Source: Marisediminitalea alba | GTDB lineage: Bacteria > Pseudomonadota > Gammaproteobacteria > Enterobacterales > Alteromonadaceae | Assembly: GCF_002993365.1 (NCBI RefSeq) | Contig: NZ_PVNP01000192.1 | Coordinates: 1-64,000, forward strand | DNA length: 64,000 nt | Reading direction: 5' to 3' | Part shown: in pieces, positions 27,707-36,513 of the stretch | Layout: each line of letters opens with the position of its first letter | How positions within the stretch are numbered: the first letter of the stretch is position 1 | Notes under the pieces: generated by a model | Told to the model about the DNA's origin: nothing | Databases searched by the model: none | Seen by the model: only the letters and a program-made list of their open reading frames with translations | Program-made: the position numbers and the translations under genes

Positions 27707-27943
27707 GAAATGCGACTCTTCTTAGTTTTCCCTGACTAAAAGTAAAGCGTTCAATCGCCCTTAGCGCAATCAGTAAAATGTAACTAAGCATAACGCGGCT
27801 ATCCGTTTCGGCCATGCCTAATCTTTAAACCCTTCTTTTATCTACACCACAGCGCCACGTTTGAGTAACCATTGGCGAAGGATCGGGTAAGATCGATTAA
27901 AAAAGTAGCAAAAAATTCTTGCATGTTGTTTTATACAGCATTA

Positions 27944-27974
27944 CTGTATATCTATACACTGTATATATTAACAG
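27944..27974 (+). promoter_or_regulatory. Two LexA-type SOS boxes
   Basis: CTGT-ATATATTA-ACAG at 27959-27974 is a full match to the gammaproteobacterial LexA pattern CTG-N10-CAG. A second box, CTGTATATCTATACAC (27944-27959), misses only the last base. They overlap by one base and sit 11 bases before the ATG of the SulA-like gene. Confidence 0.85.
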
Positions 27975-27984
27975 GGAAACAAAC

Positions 27985-28344
27985 ATGACTATGGCAACCA
28001 CAACTTTTGAGACTGAAAGCAACATCCTGCAATTTCCTCAGCGCGTGGCCAAACGCGCACCAGCGCACAAAGGCTGGTCATATTTGTTATCAAATTCCGT
28101 GGCTTTTCAGAAAGATGTCGACTACGCCATTCGTATACAGAAACCAGACCAGGAAAAAGTACCAGCTTGGATCCGCCGCCTGATTACCAGTGGGCAGTGC
28201 CGCTCTATTTATGTAGAGGATCTCATTCTGACGCCAGAAGAGCGTGTTTCTATTAAACAACTGTGCGAGCAATATGCAGTGTCTTTAGTGGCGGTATCCG
28301 TAAATGACAAGGTGGCTGGTAATATCCTGCAAGGCCCTTGGTAA
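27985..28344 (+). CDS. SulA-like cell-division inhibitor, SOS-regulated
   Basis: A 119-residue protein whose C-terminal half (VPAWIRRLITSGQCRSIYVEDLILTPEER..., about 60-105) resembles the core of SulA, which blocks FtsZ during the SOS response. Overall similarity is weak and it is shorter than E. coli SulA (169 residues). The strongest support is the pair of LexA boxes right before it. The ATG at 27985 follows an AGGGAAAC ribosome site; a longer frame from 27919 would run through the operator. Confidence 0.75.
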   Translation: MTMATTTFETESNILQFPQRVAKRAPAHKGWSYLLSNSVAFQKDVDYAIRIQKPDQEKVPAWIRRLITSGQCRSIYVEDLILTPEERVSIKQLCEQYAVSLVAVSVNDKVAGNILQGPW

Positions 28345-28396
28345 AACCGGCGTCTCGCCTTACACTACTGGCATTATCATTTAACAGGATTAGCCG

Positions 28397-28882
28397 GTGT
28401 TGTGTTTTTGTTGTAGTAATAAGCCTTATAGCGAGTGTTGTGAGCCTAAGCATACCGGGGCAACAATAGCAGAATCAGCACAAGCCCTGATGCGCTCTCG
28501 CTTTAGTGCATATTGCCTGAGTAACTGGGCGTATATTTTAAAAACCTACGCAAAAAAACAACGAGCCTCATTAAGTGAGCAAGCGTTAGAAGAAAGTGCT
28601 TCTGGTACCAAGTGGTTGGCTTTATCAGTTTTTCCCCCCTCAGCCAAAGCACAACAAAGTTCTGTTACTACCGAGCAGGTAGAATTTAAAGCCTATTACG
28701 CTGTTAACCACAAACCATACCTGATGCATGAAACCAGCGACTTTGTTATGGAAGATAATGAATGGCGTTATACCACAGGCATCATGCACAGCGATTCCGG
28801 CTTACTCAAAACGGGCCGCAACGATCCCTGCTTTTGTGGTAGCGGCAAAAAATTTAAGCAGTGTTGTTTAAAGCGAATATAG
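28397..28882 (+). CDS. YchJ-family SEC-C zinc-motif protein
   Basis: A 161-residue protein with cysteine clusters at both ends: [13 protein letters not shown] at the N-terminus and the SEC-C motif [13 protein letters not shown] at the C-terminus, both expected to bind zinc. Between them is the YchJ-family NTF2-like core ([21 protein letters not shown]). Function unknown. The start is taken as GTG at 28397, which has AGGA in good position; a TTG follows at once. Confidence 0.88.
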   Translation: MLCFCCSNKPYSECCEPKHTGATIAESAQALMRSRFSAYCLSNWAYILKTYAKKQRASLSEQALEESASGTKWLALSVFPPSAKAQQSSVTTEQVEFKAYYAVNHKPYLMHETSDFVMEDNEWRYTTGIMHSDSGLLKTGRNDPCFCGSGKKFKQCCLKRI

Positions 28883-29180
28883 CGGCGCCTGCCGCGTAAT
28901 CTGCCTACCCGGCATATATTTTCTGCCCTTATTCATATTCCATTTTTGCCTGTATAGACAACTCCCTACATATTGTCCTGTAATCCCTGTACTACACCCT
29001 ATCGCTATTGCTAACCGCCTGTATCACTTGGCTTTAGCCGGGAATGTGATTACAGTGGTAACCGTGCTCAGATAGGTACATACCTTATGTAGTACGGCTA
29101 TTTCAGCCTCAAATCATTGCAATATAACAACAAGGGAGTCACCCCAATTACGCGGTAATTCCCAAAACGAGAGAAGCATT

Positions 29181-31013
29181 ATGAAAATGACCCGTTTTTC
29201 TTTGGTTTCACTGGGCCTGGTTGCCGCTCTTAGCGGTTGTCAGCCAGCCAGCGAACCACCGCAGGAAACCACCGAAACAACGCCAATGTATACTGCCAAA
29301 GATGCGGCAATGTTTGTTGAATCAGCTCAGCGTGAAATGGAAAAGATGCAGGTACCGGCAGCCAAGGCCGCCTGGTTATATGCAACCAATATCAATGAAG
29401 ATACGGCCACGGTAAACGCCTATATTTCTGAACTCTATGCAAACCGTGCGTCTGAGCTTGCCAAGCAGGCAGCAGAGTTTAATGATGTGGAAGTAGATGC
29501 AGATTTGCGCCGTAAACTGGATCTCATGCGCACTTCCCTGACTATGCCACCTCCGGCAAGCCCAATGAAATCTGAGCGTCTGGCGCAAATTAGCTCTGAA
29601 CTGGATGGCATGTACGGCAAAGGGAAATACTGCCGTTCTGAGGGAGATTGTATCGGCCTGGTCGACATGAGTGCAGAAATGGCGACTTCCCGCGATGCCG
29701 ATCTGCTGCTGGAATACTGGCAAGGCTGGCGCGAAGTGTCTGTTCCCATGAAAGACTTGTATGCCGAACAGGTGGTTATCGCCAATGAAGGTGCGGCAGA
29801 ACTGGGATTTGCTAATGTCAGCGAGTTATGGCGCAGCAAATATGATATGCCTGCCGATGACTTTCCGGTTGAACTGGACCGCTTATGGGGTCAGGTGAAG
29901 CCCTTGTATGATGCCCTGCACTGCCATGTCCGTGCTGAGCTCGGCGGTTACTACGGTGAAGATATCGTGCCGCAGGATAAGCCTATTCCGGCTCATTTGC
30001 TGGGCAATATGTGGGCGCAGAGCTGGGGCAATATCTACGATTTGGTAAAACCAGACGAGCCGATGGAAGTGCCTGACGTTACCGGTGCATTGCGCGATCA
30101 GGACTACGATGAAATCAAAATGGTTAAACAGGCTGAATCGTTCTTTTCCTCACTGGGCTTTGAACAATTGCCAGAAACGTTCTGGGAACGCTCTCAGTTC
30201 AGTAAACCTGCCGATCGGGATGTGCAATGCCATGCTTCGGCCTGGAATGTTGACGACAAAGACGATTTACGCATTAAAATGTGTATCCAGATTACCGGCG
30301 AAGAGTTTAACGTAATTCACCACGAACTGGGCCATAACTATTACCAGCGTGCCTACAATCAGGAACCACTGCTGTATCGAGGTTCAGCAAATGATGGTTT
30401 CCATGAAGCCATTGGCGATACCATTGCCCTGTCCATTACGCCAAAGTACTTAAAAGAAATTGGTCTGATTGATGAAATCCCCGATCCTTCCAATGACGTC
30501 GGCATGCTGTTACAGACAGCGCTGGATAAAATAGCCTTTATTCCATTTGGTTTAATGGTTGATCAATGGCGCTGGAAAGTCATGGCCGGCGAAGTCGGCC
30601 CGGATGAATACAACGAACTATGGTGGAATTTACGCGAAAAATACCAGGGTGTAATGGCGCCGGTAGATCGTAATGCTAACGCCTTCGATCCTGGCGCTAA
30701 ATATCATGTTCCGGCCAATGTGCCGTACACCCGTTATTTCCTTGCCCACATACTGCAATTCCAGTTCCATAAGGCGTTGTGTGATGTGGCAGGCGATGAA
30801 GGTCCGTTAAACCGCTGCTCTATTTATGGCAGTGAGGAAGCGGGTGAAGCCCTTAATGCCATGCTGGAAATGGGACAGAGCAAACCCTGGCAAGAAGCAC
30901 TACAAACGCTAACCGGCACGGACAAAATGGACGCAAGCACCATCGTTAATTACTTCCAGCCACTTAAAACCTGGCTCGATGAGCAAAATAAAGACCGTCA
31001 GTGTGGCTGGTAA
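29181..31013 (+). CDS. M2-family metallopeptidase lipoprotein (ACE-like)
   Basis: Peptidyl-dipeptidase-type zinc protease of 610 residues, relative of angiotensin-converting enzyme. The N-terminus is a lipoprotein signal (lipobox LSGC, Cys near 20). The zinc site is HELGH (His381, Glu382, His385), with the third ligand Glu in the downstream NDGFHEAIGD segment, the M2 pattern. It probably trims peptides in the periplasm. Terminator follows at 31058-31092. Single-gene unit. Confidence 0.93.
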   Translation: MKMTRFSLVSLGLVAALSGCQPASEPPQETTETTPMYTAKDAAMFVESAQREMEKMQVPAAKAAWLYATNINEDTATVNAYISELYANRASELAKQAAEFNDVEVDADLRRKLDLMRTSLTMPPPASPMKSERLAQISSELDGMYGKGKYCRSEGDCIGLVDMSAEMATSRDADLLLEYWQGWREVSVPMKDLYAEQVVIANEGAAELGFANVSELWRSKYDMPADDFPVELDRLWGQVKPLYDALHCHVRAELGGYYGEDIVPQDKPIPAHLLGNMWAQSWGNIYDLVKPDEPMEVPDVTGALRDQDYDEIKMVKQAESFFSSLGFEQLPETFWERSQFSKPADRDVQCHASAWNVDDKDDLRIKMCIQITGEEFNVIHHELGHNYYQRAYNQEPLLYRGSANDGFHEAIGDTIALSITPKYLKEIGLIDEIPDPSNDVGMLLQTALDKIAFIPFGLMVDQWRWKVMAGEVGPDEYNELWWNLREKYQGVMAPVDRNANAFDPGAKYHVPANVPYTRYFLAHILQFQFHKALCDVAGDEGPLNRCSIYGSEEAGEALNAMLEMGQSKPWQEALQTLTGTDKMDASTIVNYFQPLKTWLDEQNKDRQCGW

Positions 31014-31057
31014 GCCCTTAGTCGTATAAAGGCTGACAAATATTCACTGACCGTAAT

Positions 31058-31092
31058 AAGCCGCTGGCAGGTTTACTCCGGCGGCTTTTTTG
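31058..31092 (+). terminator. Terminator after M2 peptidase gene
   Basis: AAGCCGC pairs with GCGGCTT and is followed by a T-run. Confidence 0.75.
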
Positions 31093-31101
31093 TAAGTAGG
31101 G

Positions 31102-32043
31102 TTATGCCGTACAGGATGACTTTCGGCGCCACTTCCCGCTTACCAACCGTACCGGAAAATTACTGATCAGCGTACCGGCAAGGATTAGCAATAACGCAAT
31201 GGTTAGCCCTGGCGTCCATTGCTCGTTAAATAACGGCACAGCCAGAACACTGGCAAAAACCGGCACTAAAGCCATCAGGCCGCCCATTCGGGTAGCGCCG
31301 ATTAAGTGAACCGCCCGGCCATACAGGACCATCTGAATGGTGGTCGCCATTACGCCCTGATAAAAAGCCTGTAACCCCAGCATTTGCCAGGAAGCTTCGC
31401 TGAGATTATGTGGTAGCCACAATACATAAACGGGCGTAAACAACAGCGTCGTTACCGTGATGATCCCCAGCGTGGCGTGCCATGGGGCAAACTGCCAGCG
31501 CCGCAATAAAACGGTAAACACGCCCCAGCACACACAGGCAACAATAAAGCTCATATCACCAAACCAAAAGCGATTATCAACCAGCAGCGTCTCGATTAAC
31601 AATGCTGCTATACCCAGACTGCTTACCGCGATCCCCAGCCAGGACGATAATTTATGTCGCTCGCCAGCAACAAAATAAGCAAACACCGCAATCATAATGG
31701 GCATCAGGCCTGGTAGTAACAACGCCGCATGGGTAGCCGGTGCATGAGCGAAACCGGTAAACACCGATAATGCGTACGCGAGCCCGCCAATACTGCCCAA
31801 CACCGCCATACGCCATTGACAGATCACTTTACGATGTCGCCAGATAAACGGAGAAAACAATACAAATGCGGTACCAAAGCGCACCATAATCAAATCCGGG
31901 GTTGCCAGAGCGGCTAAAGCCCCGGCCTTGGACACCAAAATAAATCCGGTCCAAATCATCACTGCACACAGTGCATACGCCAGTCCGGCCATAGGCATTG
32001 CTGTTAGCGATTGTGATGACGATGGCGTGCCAGTGTCACTCAT
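31102..32043 (-). CDS. EamA-family (DMT) exporter
   Basis: Drug/metabolite exporter family protein of 313 residues with about ten membrane helices in two EamA repeats. Substrate unknown; relatives export amino acids or other metabolites. It is divergent from a LysR regulator, and the 128-base gap carries two identical-arm dyads, so this regulator very likely controls it. Confidence 0.88.
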   Translation of the reverse strand: MSDTGTPSSSQSLTAMPMAGLAYALCAVMIWTGFILVSKAGALAALATPDLIMVRFGTAFVLFSPFIWRHRKVICQWRMAVLGSIGGLAYALSVFTGFAHAPATHAALLLPGLMPIMIAVFAYFVAGERHKLSSWLGIAVSSLGIAALLIETLLVDNRFWFGDMSFIVACVCWGVFTVLLRRWQFAPWHATLGIITVTTLLFTPVYVLWLPHNLSEASWQMLGLQAFYQGVMATTIQMVLYGRAVHLIGATRMGGLMALVPVFASVLAVPLFNEQWTPGLTIALLLILAGTLISNFPVRLVSGKWRRKSSCTA

Positions 32044-32095
32044 GTGTTGTGATCCCCGTTGATTTCATGAGTGATGAGTATAAGCTACCCAAACA

Positions 32096-32142
32096 TTCAT
32101 TTATAATGAATAATAAAGAACAACTTTTTCATTATTTATGAA
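32096..32142. promoter_or_regulatory. Two TTCAT-N5-ATGAA dyads, EamA/LysR divergon
   Basis: TTCAT-TTATA-ATGAA (32096-32110) and TTCAT-TATTT-ATGAA (32128-32142) have identical arms and centres 32 bp apart, about three helical turns. They fit paired LysR-type binding sites. Confidence 0.65.
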
Positions 32143-32171
32143 AGAATCATCACCTTAATCTGGAAGTACTG

Positions 32172-33032
32172 ATGGATATTGCCGACCTTACCGTTTTTAA
32201 AGCCGTCATTGAGCATGACAGTGTTAGCCGTGCGGCCGAGTCACTGCATCGCGTGCCTTCAAACGTGACAGCACGGATCAAAAAACTCGAACAGGAACTC
32301 AATGTGGGGCTGTTCCTGCGCACCAATAATCGCCTCACCGTTACCTCTGCAGGACTTCGGCTACTCGACTACGCCAATCAGATATTGCAGTTACACAAAA
32401 GTGCCATAGCGGAGTTAACCCAGACAGAGCCTTCGGGTTTACTGCGCCTGGGCTCTATGGAAAGCAGTGCCGCATCGCGCTTACCCGACATACTATCGGC
32501 TTTTCACCAACATTATCATGCTGTGCAGGTAGAATTGATTACCCGGGCATCCATGCCACTGATTGAAAAAGTGATAGATGGCGAGCTGGATGTGGTGATG
32601 GCTGCCGATCCACCCGATGATCCCCGTTTGCATTGCGTGGCCTGTTTTGATGAAGAATTAGTGCTTATTATGCCGGCTGACTGGCCGGACACAGATGAGC
32701 TACCGACTTCGCTGACCATGGTTGGCTATCAGAAAGGCTGCTCATATCGCCACCGCCTGGAAACCTGGTTAAAAAAGCACGGGCATACTTGCGGAAAGGT
32801 CATAGAGATCCCCAGCCACTTTACCATGATTGGCTGTGTCATCGCCGGAATGGGAATTGGCATGGTGCCCCGTTCATTGCTGACGCTGCATCAAACCAGC
32901 GGGCTCAAAATAGCTACAGTAGATAGCGACATTGCAAATGCCCCTACCTATCTGGTATCCCGTAAAGATAATCCATCCAGCGCCATTCAAGCGTTTATCA
33001 GCTGCAGCATGGAAGTTGCCGCAACTGTATGA
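32172..33032 (+). CDS. LysR-family transcription regulator
   Basis: A 286-residue LysR protein. The N-terminal winged helix (about 1-60; VSRAAESLHRVPSNVTARIKKLE) is typical, and a periplasmic-binding-protein-like effector domain follows. Ligand unknown. Probably controls the divergent EamA exporter and itself. Confidence 0.9.
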   Translation: MDIADLTVFKAVIEHDSVSRAAESLHRVPSNVTARIKKLEQELNVGLFLRTNNRLTVTSAGLRLLDYANQILQLHKSAIAELTQTEPSGLLRLGSMESSAASRLPDILSAFHQHYHAVQVELITRASMPLIEKVIDGELDVVMAADPPDDPRLHCVACFDEELVLIMPADWPDTDELPTSLTMVGYQKGCSYRHRLETWLKKHGHTCGKVIEIPSHFTMIGCVIAGMGIGMVPRSLLTLHQTSGLKIATVDSDIANAPTYLVSRKDNPSSAIQAFISCSMEVAATV

Positions 33033-33052
33033 CGGTTATTTTTTTGCTATGC

Positions 33053-33084
33053 TTGACTCTGGAGCTAACTCCAGGGTTTAAACT
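33053..33084 (+). promoter_or_regulatory. ZntR-type promoter with long spacer and dyad
   Basis: TTGACT (33053-33058) and TAAACT (33079-33084) are 20 bases apart, the overlong spacing that MerR-family activators need. The dyad ACTCTGGAG-CTAA-CTCCAGGGT (33056-33077) fills the spacer and closely resembles the ZntR site of E. coli zntA. Confidence 0.8.
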
Positions 33085-33090
33085 ACCAGT

Positions 33091-33513
33091 ATGAAGACAA
33101 AACATTATAACATTGGCCAATTGGCATCGCTCACCGGGCTGACTGTCGACACCGTACGTTTTTATGAAAACAAAGGGTTGGTACAAGCATCACAGCGTTC
33201 GGATGCTGGTTACCGGTTATTTTCTGCTGACGATTTAGCCCGCCTGCAATTTATTAAGCGGGCCAAGGCCGTTGGCTTTACTCTTGATGAAATCAGCGAG
33301 CTTCTGGAACTGCGTCTGCACCCTGACGATCACACCTGTGAAGAGGTAAAGCAGGTCACTGCTCGCAAAGTCCGGGAGTTAGATGCAAAGATTGCTGAAC
33401 TGGAGAAAATTCGTATGTCATTAAAAACACTGCATACTGCCTGTTGCGGCGGTCCTGAGAGTGCTGAGCACTGCTCTATCCTGCAGGCACTGGATTCCAT
33501 GGAGGCATCATGA
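33091..33513 (+). CDS. MerR-family zinc-type regulator (ZntR-like)
   Basis: Metal-responsive MerR activator of 140 residues. The N-terminal HTH (YNIGQLASLTGLTVDTVRFYE) is followed by the dimer helix and a C-terminal metal-binding loop. Cysteines 83, 118, 119 and 128 (CC...CSIL) match the ZntR zinc ligands; the ZntR His119 position is Glu here, with His127 next to Cys128. The stop overlaps the exporter ATG by 4 bases, so the regulator and its target are one operon under a ZntR-type promoter. Confidence 0.9.
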   Translation: MKTKHYNIGQLASLTGLTVDTVRFYENKGLVQASQRSDAGYRLFSADDLARLQFIKRAKAVGFTLDEISELLELRLHPDDHTCEEVKQVTARKVRELDAKIAELEKIRMSLKTLHTACCGGPESAEHCSILQALDSMEAS

Positions 33514-34742
33514 GTGATATCGCCCTGTTAGCACAAAACTTTTTATTGCTGTTTATGGAATCAGCGCCGTGGTTATTGCTCGGACTTCTGGTTGCCGGCC
33601 TGATGCATGAACTGGTCCCTATCAGCATGTTACAAAAACACATGGGCAGTGCCAGTACCGGCGCAGTTGGTAAAGCGGCAGTCATTGGCGCTCCCCTGCC
33701 TCTGTGTTCATGTGGGGTTATTCCTGCAGCGGTGGGCTTACGCCGCAGCGGCGCCTCCAAACCCGCCACCGTCTCGTTTCTGGTCTCCACGCCGGAAACC
33801 GGGGTAGACTCGGTGTCTGTCTCCTACGCGTTGCTTGGCCCGTTATTCGCCATAGTGCGGCCATTTTGCGCCATTGTCAGCGCTATCTATGCCGGGATGA
33901 TGGTGAAGTGGTTCGATAAAGAAATATCAGCCACTAGCAATACAGTCCCTGCTACACCGGCCAAAGCACCGCAAAGCGGTTGTAGTAGTAACGCTGAAGT
34001 AGAAAAAACAACGTCATCCTGTTGTAGTAGCAAGCCAGCTGAACCGGTCAGCACAACCTCCTGCTGTAGCTCTCAGCAAGCACAGGCAACACCGGCAAGT
34101 ACCTCTTCTTGTTGCGGTAGCGATAGCAGCTCTGCATTACATGCCAATAAACCAGGTTTTACCGACAAAGTTGCCGCTATCTGGCAATTTTCCAGTGGTA
34201 AACTGCTGATTGATATTACCGTCTGGTTGTTGATAGGCCTGGCGCTGGCCGCGGCAATTCAAACCTGGGTACCGACCGACTTTCTGACCAGTTGGGGCGA
34301 CGGTCTGGTAGCCATGCTGGTTATGGCGGTAATTGGTATTCCTATGTATATCTGTGCCACGGCATCTACGCCTGTTGCAGTGGGCTTTTTAAGTGCCGGG
34401 TTATCTCCAGGTGCCGTGCTGGTATTTTTACTGGCTGGCCCGGCCACAAATATTTCAACCATGGGGATGATTGCTAAGGAAATGGGTAAACGCACCCTCG
34501 TGCTGTATATCGGTAGTGTGATGAGCGCCAGTATTATGCTGGGATATGGCTTTAACCTGCTGGTAGAGCAGTTTTCACTGCAGTCGTGGATTGCCCTTGG
34601 TCAGTCAACCCACGAACACGGAGAGATCTCACCAGTCTACGCACTGTGTGCTGTGCTACTCGGTGGGTTAATGCTTAGAAATGGCTGGCAGGCACTGCAA
34701 CAGAAAATGACTAAGTCTTCCCAGGCCAGTTGCTGTCATTAA
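33510..34742 (+). CDS. SO_0444-family Cu/Zn efflux permease
   Basis: Inner-membrane metal exporter of 410 residues, of the permease family related to ArsP. About eight to ten membrane helices are seen, and a CxC motif (Cys66, Cys68; PLCSCGV) lies in the first half. The cytoplasmic loop between halves carries repeated CCSS-type clusters (Cys158, 171-172, 185-186, 201-202), a likely metal-collecting loop. Translation is coupled to the ZntR-like regulator. Zinc is the most likely substrate given the regulator. Confidence 0.87.
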   Translation: MSDIALLAQNFLLLFMESAPWLLLGLLVAGLMHELVPISMLQKHMGSASTGAVGKAAVIGAPLPLCSCGVIPAAVGLRRSGASKPATVSFLVSTPETGVDSVSVSYALLGPLFAIVRPFCAIVSAIYAGMMVKWFDKEISATSNTVPATPAKAPQSGCSSNAEVEKTTSSCCSSKPAEPVSTTSCCSSQQAQATPASTSSCCGSDSSSALHANKPGFTDKVAAIWQFSSGKLLIDITVWLLIGLALAAAIQTWVPTDFLTSWGDGLVAMLVMAVIGIPMYICATASTPVAVGFLSAGLSPGAVLVFLLAGPATNISTMGMIAKEMGKRTLVLYIGSVMSASIMLGYGFNLLVEQFSLQSWIALGQSTHEHGEISPVYALCAVLLGGLMLRNGWQALQQKMTKSSQASCCH

Positions 34743-34805
34743 CATTCAATAACTGGCAAGCCCCTTGCAACATCCATGGTTTTCTACACAAACAAGGTGA
34801 AAACC

Positions 34806-34964
34806 ATGGATATTCTACGCATTTTATTGTCAATTTTACTGCCACCACTGGGCGTATTTTTGCAAGTGGGTATTGGCGCACAGTTCTGGATCAATATTCT
34901 ATTAACCCTGCTGGGCTATATCCCGGGCATTGTGCACGCGGTTTATATTATTGCTAAGCGCTAG
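34806..34964 (+). CDS. Pmp3/YqaE-family membrane peptide
   Basis: A 52-residue proteolipid of the UPF0057/Pmp3 family with two membrane helices joined by a short loop. The family sequence PPLGVFLQVGIGAQFWINILLT is clear. Yeast Pmp3 affects membrane potential; bacterial members are linked to stress. AAGGTG sits 6 bases before the ATG. Its end overlaps the convergent halogenase-like gene by 11 bases. Confidence 0.88.
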   Translation: MDILRILLSILLPPLGVFLQVGIGAQFWINILLTLLGYIPGIVHAVYIIAKR

Positions 34965-36504
34965 TCGCTTTAAGCCGGTTAAAGTAATCCCGGTTGGTTG
35001 GCAACTGCGCCAACAGCTTATCGCCATTATGCAGAAACTCCCGGCGCACCCGTTCGATCAGTGGTTTGCGCAGGCTGGTAATGCCACCCGGCTGCCAGTC
35101 ACGGGAGCGAAACCCCATGCCATACAACACGTATTGTTTACTGGCTGAGGAGAAAAGCTCCTGGCGAAGATTGGTTTCTAACAAGCCTGGCGGTTGACTT
35201 TGCCATAACTGCAACGCTTCCTGCAGGCTGTCCGTCCAGGATGCAGGATCGGCATGTGCCTGCCAGTAGGGGCTGTCGCGGCGTTCACTGAGCACATAAT
35301 GCAGTTTGATAAAATCAATAATCTCGTCCCAGCGTGCGTCCGTCATGTCATTGTAGCGCTTACGAAGTACTGCCATGGCGGCACGGCTGCGCGGCAATTG
35401 TTCGGCTATCCACTCCGCCGACTTTTCAATCAGTACCAGCGCCGTGGCCTCCAGCGGCTCAACAAAACCCGCAGAGACCCCGATGGCAACACAGTTATGT
35501 TCCCAGAACCGTGCCCGGTGGCCGGGATCAAAGCGGATGGTTCGCGGCATAATCGCTTTCTGGCTTAAAGACTCATCACTGCTGATATAGGCTCTTAATG
35601 CGTCCTCAGCCTGAGTCTCGGTAGTTAGCTCGCTGGCAAATACATGGCCAATACCGCGGCGCGACTGTAACGCGATATCCCACACCCACCCGTGAGGTCT
35701 TGCCGTAGCAACCGTACACGAGGCTATTGGCGTTTGGTCACTGGCATGGTTCACCTGCGCTGCCACTGCCGTGTCGTTAAATAAAATGTGCCGTTTAGAA
35801 ACAAAGGGAACGTTGTAATGCTGCCCGATTAAGCGCGCGCTAAATCCACTGCAATCAATAAATAAGTCACCGGCCAACGGCTCGCCTTGGGCGAGTTCGA
35901 TAGCGGCTATTGCGCCATCGGGATGACTCTGGATGCCGGCAACATGGGCGCTTTTATACTGCACGCCGAGTTGCTCAGTACAATGGCGATGAAGCAGCGC
36001 AACAAACTTATCGGCGCTTAAATGGTAGCCGTAATTAAAATTGTAAGCGTATTCGGGTAATTGGGGCATCTTCGGCGCCTGATAGCGCTCACAGGCCATG
36101 CCCTGAGCACAGACCCAGGATTCAAAGTCGCCCGGGCAGCCTTCATCGTGCCAGGCCTCAACCAGATTAACCGCACCAAACCCCGCAGGTGCCGTAAAGG
36201 GATGGTAATACTTATCCTCACCGCCCTGCTGCCAGCCAACAAACTTTGAAGCCTGCTTAAAGCTGGCATCACACTCACTGAGAAACTGCTTTTCGGCAAT
36301 GCCCAGCAAACGCAAAGTATCGCGCATGGTAGGCCAGGTTCCCTCACCTACCCCAAGGTTTTTAACGTCCGGCGATTCCACCAGAATAACTTCAGTGTGA
36401 CTATTCTCGCCAACCAAAGGGTTCTTGGCCGCGATAATGCCGGCGGTAAGCCAGCCAGCAGTACCACCGCCTACCACTACAACCCGGGTGATGATCTTTT
36501 GCAT
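34954..36504 (-). CDS. Flavin-dependent tryptophan-halogenase-like protein, copy 1
   Basis: FAD-dependent halogenase-family protein of 516 residues. It has the FAD-binding motif VVVGGGTAGWLTA (about 8-20), GVGEGTWPT (51-59) and a lysine at 83 (SFKQASKF) in the position of the catalytic Lys79 of PrnA/RebH. The halogenase motif WxWxIP reads WVWDIA (273-278), so the proline is lost. The segment GFVEPLEATALV is conserved. Last gene of the receptor operon, 9 bases after copy 2. No flavin reductase gene is nearby. Homologues in such loci are not known to halogenate tryptophan; substrate is unknown. Confidence 0.83.
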   Translation of the reverse strand: MQKIITRVVVVGGGTAGWLTAGIIAAKNPLVGENSHTEVILVESPDVKNLGVGEGTWPTMRDTLRLLGIAEKQFLSECDASFKQASKFVGWQQGGEDKYYHPFTAPAGFGAVNLVEAWHDEGCPGDFESWVCAQGMACERYQAPKMPQLPEYAYNFNYGYHLSADKFVALLHRHCTEQLGVQYKSAHVAGIQSHPDGAIAAIELAQGEPLAGDLFIDCSGFSARLIGQHYNVPFVSKRHILFNDTAVAAQVNHASDQTPIASCTVATARPHGWVWDIALQSRRGIGHVFASELTTETQAEDALRAYISSDESLSQKAIMPRTIRFDPGHRARFWEHNCVAIGVSAGFVEPLEATALVLIEKSAEWIAEQLPRSRAAMAVLRKRYNDMTDARWDEIIDFIKLHYVLSERRDSPYWQAHADPASWTDSLQEALQLWQSQPPGLLETNLRQELFSSASKQYVLYGMGFRSRDWQPGGITSLRKPLIERVRREFLHNGDKLLAQLPTNRDYFNRLKATSA

Positions 36505-36513
36505 GCCAGGCCC

